DNA from: DASUMF01 sp040510575
Lineage (GTDB): Bacteria; Actinomycetota; Acidimicrobiia; IMCC26256; DASPTH01
Length of the DNA stretch: 26,051 nt
Direction of reading: 5' to 3'
NCBI GenBank assembly: GCA_040510575.1
Contig: JBEVIU010000091.1
Span: 1 to 26,051, forward strand
Below are positions 1 to 7,531 of the stretch, in pieces. The position numbers and the translations under genes are program-made. The notes beneath the pieces were generated by a model. That model saw only the letters and a program-made list of their open reading frames with translations, was not told the DNA's origin and made no database searches. How positions within the stretch are numbered: the stretch's first letter is position 1; the number at the start of each line of letters is the position of its first letter.

Positions 1-252
1 ACCTACGCGTGCTCGTTCCTCACGCCTGCAGCCGGAGGCCTGGCGCTCCTCGACCACGCCCGACGCCGCGGGCCGGTTGCGAGGGCCGACGACGCGAGCG
101 TCGGCGAACACTCGGCGTCCGACGTCGATCGACGGTCGCTCGACGCGGTGTTCGCGCCACTGGCTCGCGCCGAACGGCGAGTCCTCGAACGGGTCGATCT
201 TCCCGTCGGCACGTCCTTGCTCGTGCTCGCCACCAAGCCGCCCGCGGCCTGA
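1..252 (+). CDS. Probable SAM-dependent methyltransferase, C-terminal part only
   Basis: The frame is open from the first base and ends at TGA 250-252, so the 5' part lies outside the window. The visible 83 residues read like the end of a class I methyltransferase. They start with TYACSFLTPAAGG and close with a helix containing ARAERRVLERVDLP and the strand GTSLLVLATKP, a common final beta-strand pattern in SAM methyltransferases that act on lipid- or sugar-linked substrates. The SAM-binding motif would be upstream and cannot be seen. The gene converges on the glycosyltransferase that ends at 270, only 17 bp away. A role in modifying the product of that glycosylation locus is possible but inferred. 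The family call rests on general pattern only and could be wrong; that the frame is coding is more certain. Confidence 0.5.
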   Translation, partial: TYACSFLTPAAGGLALLDHARRRGPVARADDASVGEHSASDVDRRSLDAVFAPLARAERRVLERVDLPVGTSLLVLATKPPAA

Positions 253-269
253 CGCCTGACGCGGGGCGA

Positions 270-1004
270 TCAGCCCCGGCTCGTACGTCCCTGGCGGAGC
301 ACGACCATCCGCACCCAGAGCACCGCGAGATCAGCGAGGGTGTGGACGACCGCGCCGATGCGGAAGAACTCTGACTTGCCGTACTCGCGCCGGTAGTGGT
401 GCACGCCGACTTCCGTGAACCGCGCGCCGGTGTCCTGCAGCTTGCGTACGAGCTCGACGCAGATCACGCCCGTGGTGTGCTCGAGTTGCACCCGATCGAG
501 CGCGGCTCGGCGGATGAGCCTGAAGTCGCAGTCGGTGTCGCGGATCTTCAACCCGAAGGCGAGCGACACGAACGAGTGGTACACCCGGCCGACCACGCGA
601 CGCGCGACGTTGTCGGCGCGGTGGAGCTTGTAGCCCTGCACGACGTCGACGTCGTCCGAGGCGTGTTGCACGAGCAGCTCGAGCTCGGCCGGGTCGAACT
701 GCCCGTCACCATCGGTGTAGAAGACCCATTGCCTCGTCGCGTTCGCGAAGCCCGAGATCAGCGCGCCGCCGTAGCCGCGGTTCTGTTCGTGCGTGACGAT
801 GCGCAGCAGCGGCTCGTCCTGGGCGAGATCGGCGAGGACTCGCGGCGAGTCGTCGGACGAGCCGTCGTCGACGACGATGACCTCGGCGTCGGACACGCCG
901 ACGCGTTCGAGCGTGGCGACGGTGACGTTCACCATCTGCGCGATCGTCGCCTGGTCGTTGTAACAGGGGAAGAAGGCAGAGACCGCGACGACGGACGGAT
1001 TCAC
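270..1004 (-). CDS. Family 2 glycosyltransferase (polyprenyl-phosphate sugar synthase type)
   Basis: This 244-residue protein has a GT-A fold of the dolichol-phosphate-mannose synthase-like group. Such enzymes move a sugar from a nucleotide donor, often onto a polyprenyl phosphate at the inner membrane face. The N-terminal strand has FFPCYNDQ, followed by VVDDGSSDDS (residues 45-53) for the nucleotide and the metal-binding DGDGQFDP (98-105). HHYRREYGKSEFFR (202-215) and a hydrophobic end (about 217-236) suggest a membrane-associated C-terminus, but there are no long transmembrane domains. The GTG start at 1004 overlaps the aminotransferase stop as GTGA, which chooses this start and implies translational coupling. 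It is the last gene of the epimerase-aminotransferase-glycosyltransferase run, so the donor may be the amino sugar made by its neighbours. The actual donor and acceptor cannot be read from the sequence. Confidence 0.88.
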   Translation of the reverse strand: MNPSVVAVSAFFPCYNDQATIAQMVNVTVATLERVGVSDAEVIVVDDGSSDDSPRVLADLAQDEPLLRIVTHEQNRGYGGALISGFANATRQWVFYTDGDGQFDPAELELLVQHASDDVDVVQGYKLHRADNVARRVVGRVYHSFVSLAFGLKIRDTDCDFRLIRRAALDRVQLEHTTGVICVELVRKLQDTGARFTEVGVHHYRREYGKSEFFRIGAVVHTLADLAVLWVRMVVLRQGRTSRG

Positions 1005-2071
1005 TGGAGCGAGCGACACACCGCCTCGATCTCGTCGTCGGACATCTCGGGAAAGCAGGGCAACGACACGCACTCTGCCGCCCACGCTTCCGCCTCCGGG
1101 CACGAGCGACGGACGAACTGCTCGTAGGCGGGTTGCTGCGTGAGCGCACGGGGATAGTGCACGCCGGTGCCGAACGGCATGCTCGCACGGAACGCGTCGC
1201 GATCCGCCATCCGCGCCACGCAGAGGTGGAACACGTGGCGCTCGTGGTCGGCCTGCCAACCGAGCTCGGGGGCCGTCGCCCGATACCGGGCGGCGATCGC
1301 GGCGCGGGCGCGGTTGTCGTCGTCGAGGTGTGGGAGGCCCACCCGCAGGGCCGCTGCGGCAAGCTCCGAGAGCCGCGAATTCGTCGAGACAACCGAGTGC
1401 TCGTACTGGCCCGGCCGACCAGCGTCGAGGCCGTGGGCACGGAGGAGGCGGACCTGCGCCGCGAGGTCGTCGTCGTCGGTGAGCACCGCGCCACCGTCCG
1501 TGATGCCGCCCAGGTTCTTCGTGGGATAGAAGCTGCACGCCACCGCCGCGGAACCAGTGCCTGAGGACCCGGTTCCAGGTGATGACAGGGCGCCGAGCGC
1601 CTGGGCCGCGTCCTCGACGACCGGGACGCCGAGGTCGGGCAACGGGGTGGGCCGACCGTAGAGGTGCACGGGCACCACGGCTCGCGTGCGATCGGTGACG
1701 GCGCCGGCGGCGGCGTCGCGATCCATCCCTGCGGTCTCGCGGTCGACGTCGACGAACACCGGCACTGCACCCGTGGCGCACACCGCGGCAGCGGTCGGCA
1801 CGGCGGTGAATGCGGGCACGAGCACCTCGTCACCCGGGCCGACGCCGAGGGCCACCAGGGCGAGGCGGATGGCGTCGGTACCGGAACCGACGCCGACGGC
1901 GTGGCGCCGACCGGAGTACGCCGCGAGCTCCGCCTCGAACGCGTCGAGCTCGGGACCGAGGAGGTAGGTGCCCGACGCGACCACACGCTCGATCGCCGCG
2001 CTGAGCGCCGGCTGGAGCCGAGCAGCGCGGCGGGCCAGATCGACGACGGGCGGGCCCGCCACCGGTGTCAC
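1001..2071 (-). CDS. DegT/DnrJ/EryC1/StrS-family sugar aminotransferase
   Basis: The 356-residue PLP enzyme belongs to the family that converts a keto group of a nucleotide-linked deoxysugar to an amine, usually with glutamate as donor. Visible marks are GSGTDAIRLAL (62-72), which binds the cofactor phosphate, VVEDAAQALGA (151-161) with the aspartate that contacts the pyridine nitrogen, and FYPTKNLGG (181-189) with the Schiff-base lysine K185. Length fits the family. The GTG at 2071 overlaps the epimerase TGA as GTGA and is preferred; an in-frame GTG a few codons upstream would extend it slightly. Its own stop overlaps the glycosyltransferase start in the same way. The position between a nucleotide-sugar epimerase and a GT2 enzyme supports a role in making an amino sugar for surface glycan. 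Its exact substrate is unknown. Confidence 0.9.
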   Translation of the reverse strand: MTPVAGPPVVDLARRAARLQPALSAAIERVVASGTYLLGPELDAFEAELAAYSGRRHAVGVGSGTDAIRLALVALGVGPGDEVLVPAFTAVPTAAAVCATGAVPVFVDVDRETAGMDRDAAAGAVTDRTRAVVPVHLYGRPTPLPDLGVPVVEDAAQALGALSSPGTGSSGTGSAAVACSFYPTKNLGGITDGGAVLTDDDDLAAQVRLLRAHGLDAGRPGQYEHSVVSTNSRLSELAAAALRVGLPHLDDDNRARAAIAARYRATAPELGWQADHERHVFHLCVARMADRDAFRASMPFGTGVHYPRALTQQPAYEQFVRRSCPEAEAWAAECVSLPCFPEMSDDEIEAVCRSLQ

Positions 2072-3078
2072 GTGTACCACGAGCGGCGCGACCGGAAGAA
2101 TTCGATCGTGCGCGCGATGCCTTCTTCGAAGTTGGTGCGTGGCTCCCACGCAAGCATCCGCTTCGCCTTCGACGAGTCGCCGAAGTACGAGCCGATGTCG
2201 ATGGCGTCACGGTCGGGCGGCCACGGCGTGAACTCCACCCGACCAGCTCCAGCCGCTCGGACCACTGCTTCGGCGATCACCCGGAGCTCGAGGTGCTCGT
2301 CATTGCCGACGTTGAAGATCTGGCCCGCGGCGTCGGGCGTGGTGGCGGCGAGCAACAGACACTCGACCACGTCGTCGACGTAGAGACAGTCGCGCTGTTG
2401 CGCGCCGTCGCCGAACACCGTGATGGCTTCGTCGTCGAGGGCGCGGCGCACGAAGATCGGCAGGAAGCCCTGCAGGTTGTCGCGGAGCCGCTGGCGCGGA
2501 CCGAACACGTTGGTGAGACGGATCGCGCTCGTTCGCAAGCCGTACACGTCGTGGTAGAGCAGGTGCAGTTGCTCGGCCGCGTACTTGGTGATGCCGTTCA
2601 CGTCGACGGGAGCCACCGGATGCTCTTCGTCGACCGGCAGGTACCGGGGCCGCCCGAAGATCTGGCGGGTCGACGTGTACACGACCGTCGCGCCCGGGTT
2701 CTCGCGGCGGAGCAACTCGAGGAACGCGAATTGGCTCGTGGTGTTGGACTGCAGGTCGAAGAGCGGGTCGTCCATGGAGTCGACGTGGCTGACCTGCCCC
2801 GACAGGTTGAAGACGAACTCGGCGCCGAGTGCCGCGGCGCGCACGCGCGGGTCCAGCACCGCGCCGAGGTCGGCCTCGATCACCTCGATGCGGGGGTCCG
2901 GCTCGTCGTGTCCGTCGGGGACGAGGTTGTACGGGTTGGCGCCGTGACGGTCGATCCGCGCGTCGACGACCACGACCTCCGCACCCGCGGTCGACAGCGC
3001 GAGCGCAAGGTTGGAGCCGATGAAACCGAGGCCGCCGGTGACGAGGCACCGCCGCCCGGCGATCGCGTCCACGGGCAT
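2068..3078 (-). CDS. NAD-dependent epimerase/dehydratase (nucleotide-sugar SDR)
   Basis: The 336-residue protein is an extended short-chain dehydrogenase acting on nucleotide sugars. It starts with the NAD-binding loop TGGLGFIG (14-21) and has the usual VVVDARID acidic end of strand 2 (36-43). YTSTRQIFGRP (134-144) carries the active-site Thr/Ser region, followed by NGITKYAAEQ (161-170) and RLTNVFGPRQR. In most relatives the catalytic pair is Tyr-x3-Lys. Here Lys165 is present but residue 161 is Asn. From memory, a DVNGIxK variant recurs in part of this family, so the enzyme may be active with altered chemistry rather than dead. ATG 3078 is the start; a TATGCT box on the minus strand at 3097-3102 could be its promoter. 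The stop overlaps the aminotransferase start, so both are probably made together. Epimerase versus dehydratase activity cannot be decided. Confidence 0.9.
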   Translation of the reverse strand: MPVDAIAGRRCLVTGGLGFIGSNLALALSTAGAEVVVVDARIDRHGANPYNLVPDGHDEPDPRIEVIEADLGAVLDPRVRAAALGAEFVFNLSGQVSHVDSMDDPLFDLQSNTTSQFAFLELLRRENPGATVVYTSTRQIFGRPRYLPVDEEHPVAPVDVNGITKYAAEQLHLLYHDVYGLRTSAIRLTNVFGPRQRLRDNLQGFLPIFVRRALDDEAITVFGDGAQQRDCLYVDDVVECLLLAATTPDAAGQIFNVGNDEHLELRVIAEAVVRAAGAGRVEFTPWPPDRDAIDIGSYFGDSSKAKRMLAWEPRTNFEEGIARTIEFFRSRRSWYT

Positions 3079-3118
3079 GGCGTTCAGAGGCCGGTCAGCA
3101 TAGGCGAGGTGACCCCCG

Positions 3119-3919
3119 TCATCTGGGGAGTGGACGGGTCGGCGAGGGCGTGAATCGCGTCAACACGCGCGCCGACATCCGCACCTCGCCGTTGCTCACC
3201 AGCCACACGAGGAGCTCACCCTCGCCCTCCACCGATGTGAGGACCTCCGACCGAAGCTCGACGGCCTCGCCCCGTTCCACCGCGCCCCGGAACTCGAGCT
3301 CGGCGCGCATCGGGCGGTGCTTCGGCAGTCTGGCGACGAGCTCGTCCTCGACCGCCTCGAGATACCGGGCGTTGTTGACGTGGTCGAGGAAGTCGTAGTC
3401 ACTCTCCCGCAGGGCCCACTCGCGCGACTGAGCGTTGTCGGTCGGACGTCGATGCCCCAGACGCGCACTCACCTTGCGTCCCTGCGCCGACGTGCCGAAG
3501 AGCGTCAAGAAGTTGTCCCCGAGCGCGAGCGGCCGTCCGCCTGCTTCGTCGATGAACACCCAGATCGCAACGGTGCGGGCGAGCAGCGCGCCGGACGGCG
3601 CGGTGAGATCCGTTCGGCGCTCCGCCCAGGCGTGCCCGACACCACTGCAGAAGGTGGCGATCGACACGTCGTCGTTGAAGTGCGGTGGATCGAGGATCTC
3701 CACGACGAGACGTCGGAGGACCCAGGTTCCACCGAGGTGCGCCCGCAGCTCGGCTTCGAGGGCATCGTCGGTGGCAACGTCTTGGATGAACCGCGACAAC
3801 GCCTCGAGCCGCAGCTCTCCCTGGGCGCCCACGTCGCCCAGGTGCACGCGTCGGGACGTGCGAAAGATCCGGCCTTCGGCCGGCTGGTCGACGAACACCG
3901 CTTCGGGAACACCGCTCAT
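3119..3919 (-). CDS. Acyl-ACP thioesterase (FatA/FatB-like hotdog protein)
   Basis: This 266-residue protein looks like a double-hotdog acyl-ACP thioesterase, which releases free fatty acid from acyl carrier protein in the cytoplasm. The first half contains FRTSRRVHLGDVGAQGELRL and GTWVLRRLVVEI, typical of the first hotdog. The second half contains DYDFLDHVNNARYLEAVED (174-192), the conserved region around the catalytic His-Asn of this family. ATG 3919 has a GGAG sequence about seven bases upstream. The long upstream extension of the open frame crosses the start of the divergent MMPL gene and is not credible. The epimerase follows 40 bp downstream, so co-transcription with the sugar genes is possible but not shown. 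The divergent neighbour is an MMPL-type exporter, which often handles lipids; a shared lipid role is inference. Confidence 0.85.
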   Translation of the reverse strand: MSGVPEAVFVDQPAEGRIFRTSRRVHLGDVGAQGELRLEALSRFIQDVATDDALEAELRAHLGGTWVLRRLVVEILDPPHFNDDVSIATFCSGVGHAWAERRTDLTAPSGALLARTVAIWVFIDEAGGRPLALGDNFLTLFGTSAQGRKVSARLGHRRPTDNAQSREWALRESDYDFLDHVNNARYLEAVEDELVARLPKHRPMRAELEFRGAVERGEAVELRSEVLTSVEGEGELLVWLVSNGEVRMSARVLTRFTPSPTRPLPR

Positions 3920-4065
3920 CTCGCGGCTCCGGGGTGCCGATGGAGAGGCAGGAGGCGCGTACCGCGCTGCACGGGTTCCACGCGCCCATGGTCGCGCAGG
4001 CATAGCCTCGGCGTCGCCATCAGGGTTCTTCGGGCACCGTGCCGGGCGGTCGCACGGAACGGGGT

Positions 4066-4070
4066 GGAGG
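4066..4070 (+). promoter_or_regulatory. Ribosome binding site setting the MMPL start
   Basis: GGAGG lies nine bases before the GTG at 4080. It selects that GTG over the much longer upstream open frame, which would run antisense through the thioesterase. A TAGCCT sequence at 4003-4008 is a plausible -10 box for this gene. Confidence 0.65.
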
Positions 4071-4079
4071 AACGTCGAC

Positions 4080-6320
4080 GTGTCCAGCTGGCTCGAACGA
4101 CTCGGCCGCAGTGCGGTACGGCACCGCTGGTGGTTCATCGGCGTGTGGGTCGTGGCCGCGGTGATGGCGTTCGGCTTCGCACAGGGCCTCGACGGCAAGA
4201 CCATCGACGCGTTCCGCATCCCCGGCGCACAGTCGCAGCAGGCGATCGACCTGCTCACCGAGAAATTCCCCTCGCAGTCGGGGTCGAGCGCCACCGTGGT
4301 CTTCTCCACCACGGACGGGATCACGGACCCGTCGGTGGAGCCGGCGATCCAGGAGAGCCTCACCGCCCTGGGTGAGATCCCCGGGGTCACCAGCGTCACC
4401 GACCCGTACGGCCCCTTGCAGGCTGTGATCGTGTCGGACCAGGGCGCCCTCTCGGGCAAGATCGCCATGGTCACGGTCCAGTTCTCGGAGCAGGTGCAAG
4501 AGCTGCAGACCGATGTCTACGCGCAGATGCAGGCTGCGGTCGCGCCCGCAGTCAGTGCCGGCGTGCAGGTGGAGTTCGGTGGCGCGGTCACCGACTACGC
4601 CGACCAGCCACCGAAGTCGAACGCTGATCTCATCGGGCTGCTCGCCACCGTCGTGATCCTGCTGTTCGCGTTCGGTTCCGTGATCGCGATGGGCCTGCCC
4701 ATCATCACCGCGCTGTTCGGCCTCGCGGTCGGCCTCTCGCTCATCAGCGTGGTCGCGGCATTCACCGACATCGGGACGCTCGCGCCGGTGCTCGGCACGA
4801 TGATCGGTCTCGGTGTCGGGATCGACTACTCGCTGTTCATCGTCACCCGGCACCGAGAGGGCCTCGCGTCGGGACTGTCCGTCGAGGAAGCCGCGGGCCG
4901 CTCCGTGGCGACGGCCGGATCGGCCGTGCTGTTCGCAGGCTGCACCGTGGTGATCGCGATCTGCGGCCTCGCGATCTCAGGGATCCCGTACGTCGCCCGC
5001 CTCGGCTACATGGCAGGCCTGGTCGTCGCGGTGATGATGCTCGCGGCGACCACGCTCCTGCCCGCGATCCTCGGTGCGATCGGCCACCGCATCGACAAGT
5101 GGCAGGTGCACCTCGGTCGGCGCCACGGCAACGCGGACGAGGTTGCCGGCGCGGCCTCGTCGAACACTTCCGTGTGGGCGCGATGGGCGCGCACCGTCGC
5201 GTCGCACGCGTGGCCGTTCGCGATCCTCGGCGTCGTGATCCTGCTCACGCTCGCGTGGCCGCTGCTCAGCATGCGCCTCGGCGAGTCCGACGACGGCAAC
5301 CTGCCCTCGTCGACCACACAGCGCCAGGCCTACGACCTCATCGCCGAGGGCTTCGGCCCTGGCACCAACGGACCGCTGCTGCTCGTCGTCGAACTTCCCG
5401 AGGCGAACGACACGGCCGTCACCACCGCGATCTCCTCGGCGGTGAGCGCGACGCCGGGCGTCGACAAGGTGATGCCGCCTCTGCTGAACAGTCCCGACGA
5501 CAACGTGGCGTTGATCGCGATCTTCCCCACCACGGCACCCGACAGCGCGGCGACCGCGACGCTCGTCAGCACGCTGCGCGACGACGTGTTGCCCACGACG
5601 ATCGGCACGAGCGGGGCGACGGCCTACGTCGGTGGCGTCACGGCCGAGTTCATCGACATCGGCAACCAGATCAGCGACCGGCTCCCCTACTTCATCGGCG
5701 CCGTCGTGCTGCTCTCGTTCCTCCTGTTGATGCTGGTGTTCCACTCAGTGCTGATCCCGCTCACCGCCGCGGTGATGAACCTGCTGTCGGTCGCCGCGGC
5801 GTACGGCGCCATCGTGGCGGTGTTCCAGTGGGGATGGGGCATCAACCTGGTCGGGCTCGAAGCGACGGTGCCGATCGTGTCGTTCGTGCCGATGATGATG
5901 TTCGCGGTGCTCTTCGGCTTGTCGATGGACTACCAGGTGTTCCTGCTCACCCGAATCCGGGAGGAGTACGACAACACCGGCGACACGCGTGAAGCGGTCG
6001 TGCTCGGACTGACGCGCACGGCGCGGGTGATCACCTCGGCCGCGCTCATCATGATCTGCGTGTTCGGAGCGTTCGTGTTGAACTTCTCCGCCGAGGTGAA
6101 GATGTTCGGCCTCGGGCTCGCCTTCGCGGTCTTCATCGACGCCACGGTCGTGCGCATGATGCTGGTGCCGTCGCTGATGGAGATCCTGGGCGACGCGAAC
6201 TGGTGGTTCCCGAAGTGGCTCGACTGGCTCCCGCGCCTCGACATCGACGGTCCGACGCCGCCGGCATCGGACGACGTCAGTCCAGAAGCTCCAGCACTCG
6301 TTCGCTCGGGCGGCAGATGA
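4080..6320 (+). CDS. MMPL/RND-family transporter
   Basis: The 746-residue inner-membrane protein has the duplicated RND layout: one helix (about 18-37), a large outside loop (about 40-183), a helix bundle (about 185-365), a second helix near 383-400, a second outside loop, and a final bundle to about 710. Both copies of the proton-relay motif are visible, GVGIDYSLFIVTRHRE with Asp251-Tyr252 and GLSMDYQVFLLTRIRE with Asp617-Tyr618. MMPL proteins export lipids or lipopeptides using the proton gradient. The GTG start is fixed by a GGAGG. The C-terminal tail is short and polar, unlike the longest mycobacterial MmpL proteins. Its last 44 bp overlap the 3' end of arsC on the other strand. The cargo is unknown. 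The thioesterase divergently placed upstream hints at fatty-acyl chemistry but does not prove it. Confidence 0.93.
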   Translation: MSSWLERLGRSAVRHRWWFIGVWVVAAVMAFGFAQGLDGKTIDAFRIPGAQSQQAIDLLTEKFPSQSGSSATVVFSTTDGITDPSVEPAIQESLTALGEIPGVTSVTDPYGPLQAVIVSDQGALSGKIAMVTVQFSEQVQELQTDVYAQMQAAVAPAVSAGVQVEFGGAVTDYADQPPKSNADLIGLLATVVILLFAFGSVIAMGLPIITALFGLAVGLSLISVVAAFTDIGTLAPVLGTMIGLGVGIDYSLFIVTRHREGLASGLSVEEAAGRSVATAGSAVLFAGCTVVIAICGLAISGIPYVARLGYMAGLVVAVMMLAATTLLPAILGAIGHRIDKWQVHLGRRHGNADEVAGAASSNTSVWARWARTVASHAWPFAILGVVILLTLAWPLLSMRLGESDDGNLPSSTTQRQAYDLIAEGFGPGTNGPLLLVVELPEANDTAVTTAISSAVSATPGVDKVMPPLLNSPDDNVALIAIFPTTAPDSAATATLVSTLRDDVLPTTIGTSGATAYVGGVTAEFIDIGNQISDRLPYFIGAVVLLSFLLLMLVFHSVLIPLTAAVMNLLSVAAAYGAIVAVFQWGWGINLVGLEATVPIVSFVPMMMFAVLFGLSMDYQVFLLTRIREEYDNTGDTREAVVLGLTRTARVITSAALIMICVFGAFVLNFSAEVKMFGLGLAFAVFIDATVVRMMLVPSLMEILGDANWWFPKWLDWLPRLDIDGPTPPASDDVSPEAPALVRSGGR

Positions 6321-6642
6321 GCGCGCGGTCGCCACGGAACACCACCGGGCGCTCCATGAGCTCCGGGTGCTCGAGCAGCAACGTCACGACCTCCTCCGAC
6401 GACTGGTAGTCGGAGGCGTCGAGCTCGAGCTCCTTGAAGCGCTTGTCCTTGCGCACCAGCGCGGCGGGCTCGTCGGGGATCGCGTCCAGGATGCGCTCGA
6501 GATCAGCGCGCGTCGGGCGAGCCTTGAGGTACTCGATCACGTCCACGTCGGCGCCGCGCTCCTCGAGGATCTCGAGCGCACCGCGTGACTTGCTGCACAC
6601 CGGGTTGTGGTACACCCGCAGGGCTTCGGTTCCGTCGGTCAT
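6277..6642 (-). CDS. arsC: ArsC-family arsenate reductase (glutaredoxin-dependent type)
   Basis: The 121-residue protein has the thioredoxin-like ArsC fold. The catalytic cysteine is Cys16 in YHNPVCSKSRGALEIL, followed by VIEYLKARPT (35-44) and the late arginine region MERPVVFRGDRALICRP (96-112), which in this family supplies the arginines that hold arsenate. Such enzymes reduce arsenate to arsenite using glutathione/glutaredoxin or an equivalent thiol; the same fold includes related proteins of unknown role (YffB), so substrate is not certain. No arsenite pump or ArsR repressor is nearby, which weakens a dedicated arsenic-resistance role. It begins 10 bp after the aat stop and is probably co-transcribed with it. 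Its last 44 bp run antisense to the end of the MMPL gene. Confidence 0.85.
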   Translation of the reverse strand: MTDGTEALRVYHNPVCSKSRGALEILEERGADVDVIEYLKARPTRADLERILDAIPDEPAALVRKDKRFKELELDASDYQSSEEVVTLLLEHPELMERPVVFRGDRALICRPSERVLELLD

Positions 6643-6652
6643 GTCGCGGAGG

Positions 6653-7363
6653 CTACCGCGACCGGTCCGCGAGGATCGGCGGCATCGGCAACCGCAGCGC
6701 CGCCGCGAGCCGCTCGTTGTATTCGGCGCGCGAGACGTCGATCGCGCCCAACGTCGCGAGGTGATCGGTCGTCCACTGGACGTCGAGCAACGCGGCACCG
6801 CCGTCGAGCAGGAGCTCGACCAGCGCAACCAGCGCAACCTTCGACGCATCGGTCGCCCGGTGGAACTTCGACTCGGCCGCGAAGACGCCGCCGATCGCTA
6901 CGCCGTAGAGCCCGCCCACGAGGTCGGGCCCGTCCTGCGCCCCGTCGTCGTGGTGGCGCTCGTCCCAGACCTCGATGCTGTGCGCCCAGCCCAGGTGATG
7001 GAGCTCCGTGTAGGCGGTCACGAATTCGTCGTCGATCCAACCGTGGGGCCGCGACGGGTCGGCGCAACCCTGCATCACCGCACCGAACGCCTGGTCGACG
7101 GTGGTCCGGTACCGCCGGCACGAGCGCCGCAGCGACCGGCTCACTCGGAGGCCGTCGAGCGGAATGATCCCTCGTGGGTCGGGCGACCACCAGGCGACCG
7201 GGCCGCCCGCCTCGAGGCGCATCGGAAAGAGGCCCTTGCGGTAGGCGGCGAGCAGGGTGCCGGGCGCCAGATCGGCTCCCAGCCCGACGACCTCGAGCTC
7301 GTCGGCGTCGAAGGAGGGCTCGGGCAACGCCCAACGGCTCGGCGGCGGCTCGATCGGCACCAC
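6653..7363 (-). CDS. aat: Leucyl/phenylalanyl-tRNA--protein transferase
   Basis: The enzyme adds Leu or Phe from charged tRNA to proteins with N-terminal Arg or Lys, marking them for ClpS/ClpAP degradation. Conserved blocks are AYRKGLFPM (about 40-48), WWSPDPRGIIPLD (about 59-70), GLYGVAIGGVFAAESKF (about 151-167) and the C-terminal DVQWTTDHLATLGAIDVSR followed by YNERL. Length (about 236 residues) fits. Three closely spaced GTG codons could start it (7369, 7363, 7360). I chose 7363 because AGGG sits a few bases upstream, but this is not decisive. The codons near 6822-6843 include a short internal repeat encoding VALVAL. ArsC follows after 10 bp. Promoter signals must lie in the 168-bp divergent gap shared with the Rpf-like gene, which carries a 19-bp tandem repeat. 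Confidence 0.93.
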   Translation of the reverse strand: MVPIEPPPSRWALPEPSFDADELEVVGLGADLAPGTLLAAYRKGLFPMRLEAGGPVAWWSPDPRGIIPLDGLRVSRSLRRSCRRYRTTVDQAFGAVMQGCADPSRPHGWIDDEFVTAYTELHHLGWAHSIEVWDERHHDDGAQDGPDLVGGLYGVAIGGVFAAESKFHRATDASKVALVALVELLLDGGAALLDVQWTTDHLATLGAIDVSRAEYNERLAAALRLPMPPILADRSR

Positions 7364-7374
7364 GAGCACCCTAC

Positions 7375-7412
7375 AGATCGGCCTGGGCGGGCAAGATCGG
7401 CCTGGGCGAGCA
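7375..7412. repeat. 19-bp tandem direct repeat, two copies
   Basis: AGATCGGCCTGGGCGgGCA (7375-7393) is followed at once by the same sequence with one change (7394-7412). It sits in the gap between the divergent aat and Rpf-like genes, just upstream of both. It could be a pair of protein-binding sites or a simple slippage duplication. Confidence 0.8.
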
Positions 7413-7531
7413 AGCCGGTACGAGCAGGCTGGAGCCAGTCCAACTAGCGTGTCCAAATCCCGGAAATCACGTTCGATCGTCCGCGCGCGTCTGCAGGTCG
7501 GCAGCGCTCCACACCTCCGGCGCGAGCCCTC

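Noticed and set aside
2065..3153. Long plus-strand open frame over the epimerase
   Set aside because: It mirrors a well-supported minus-strand gene; its sequence is Val/Arg/Asp-rich with no domain, a typical high-GC shadow.
3920..4474. Long N-terminal extension of the thioesterase frame
   Set aside because: It would overlap the divergent MMPL gene and lacks domain character; ATG 3919 has its own ribosome binding site.
6277..6642. Arsenic-resistance operon
   Set aside because: No arsR, arsB/acr3 or other arsenic gene lies nearby; arsC follows aat instead.
7375..7412. Start of a CRISPR array
   Set aside because: There are only two adjacent copies, no spacer and no cas genes.
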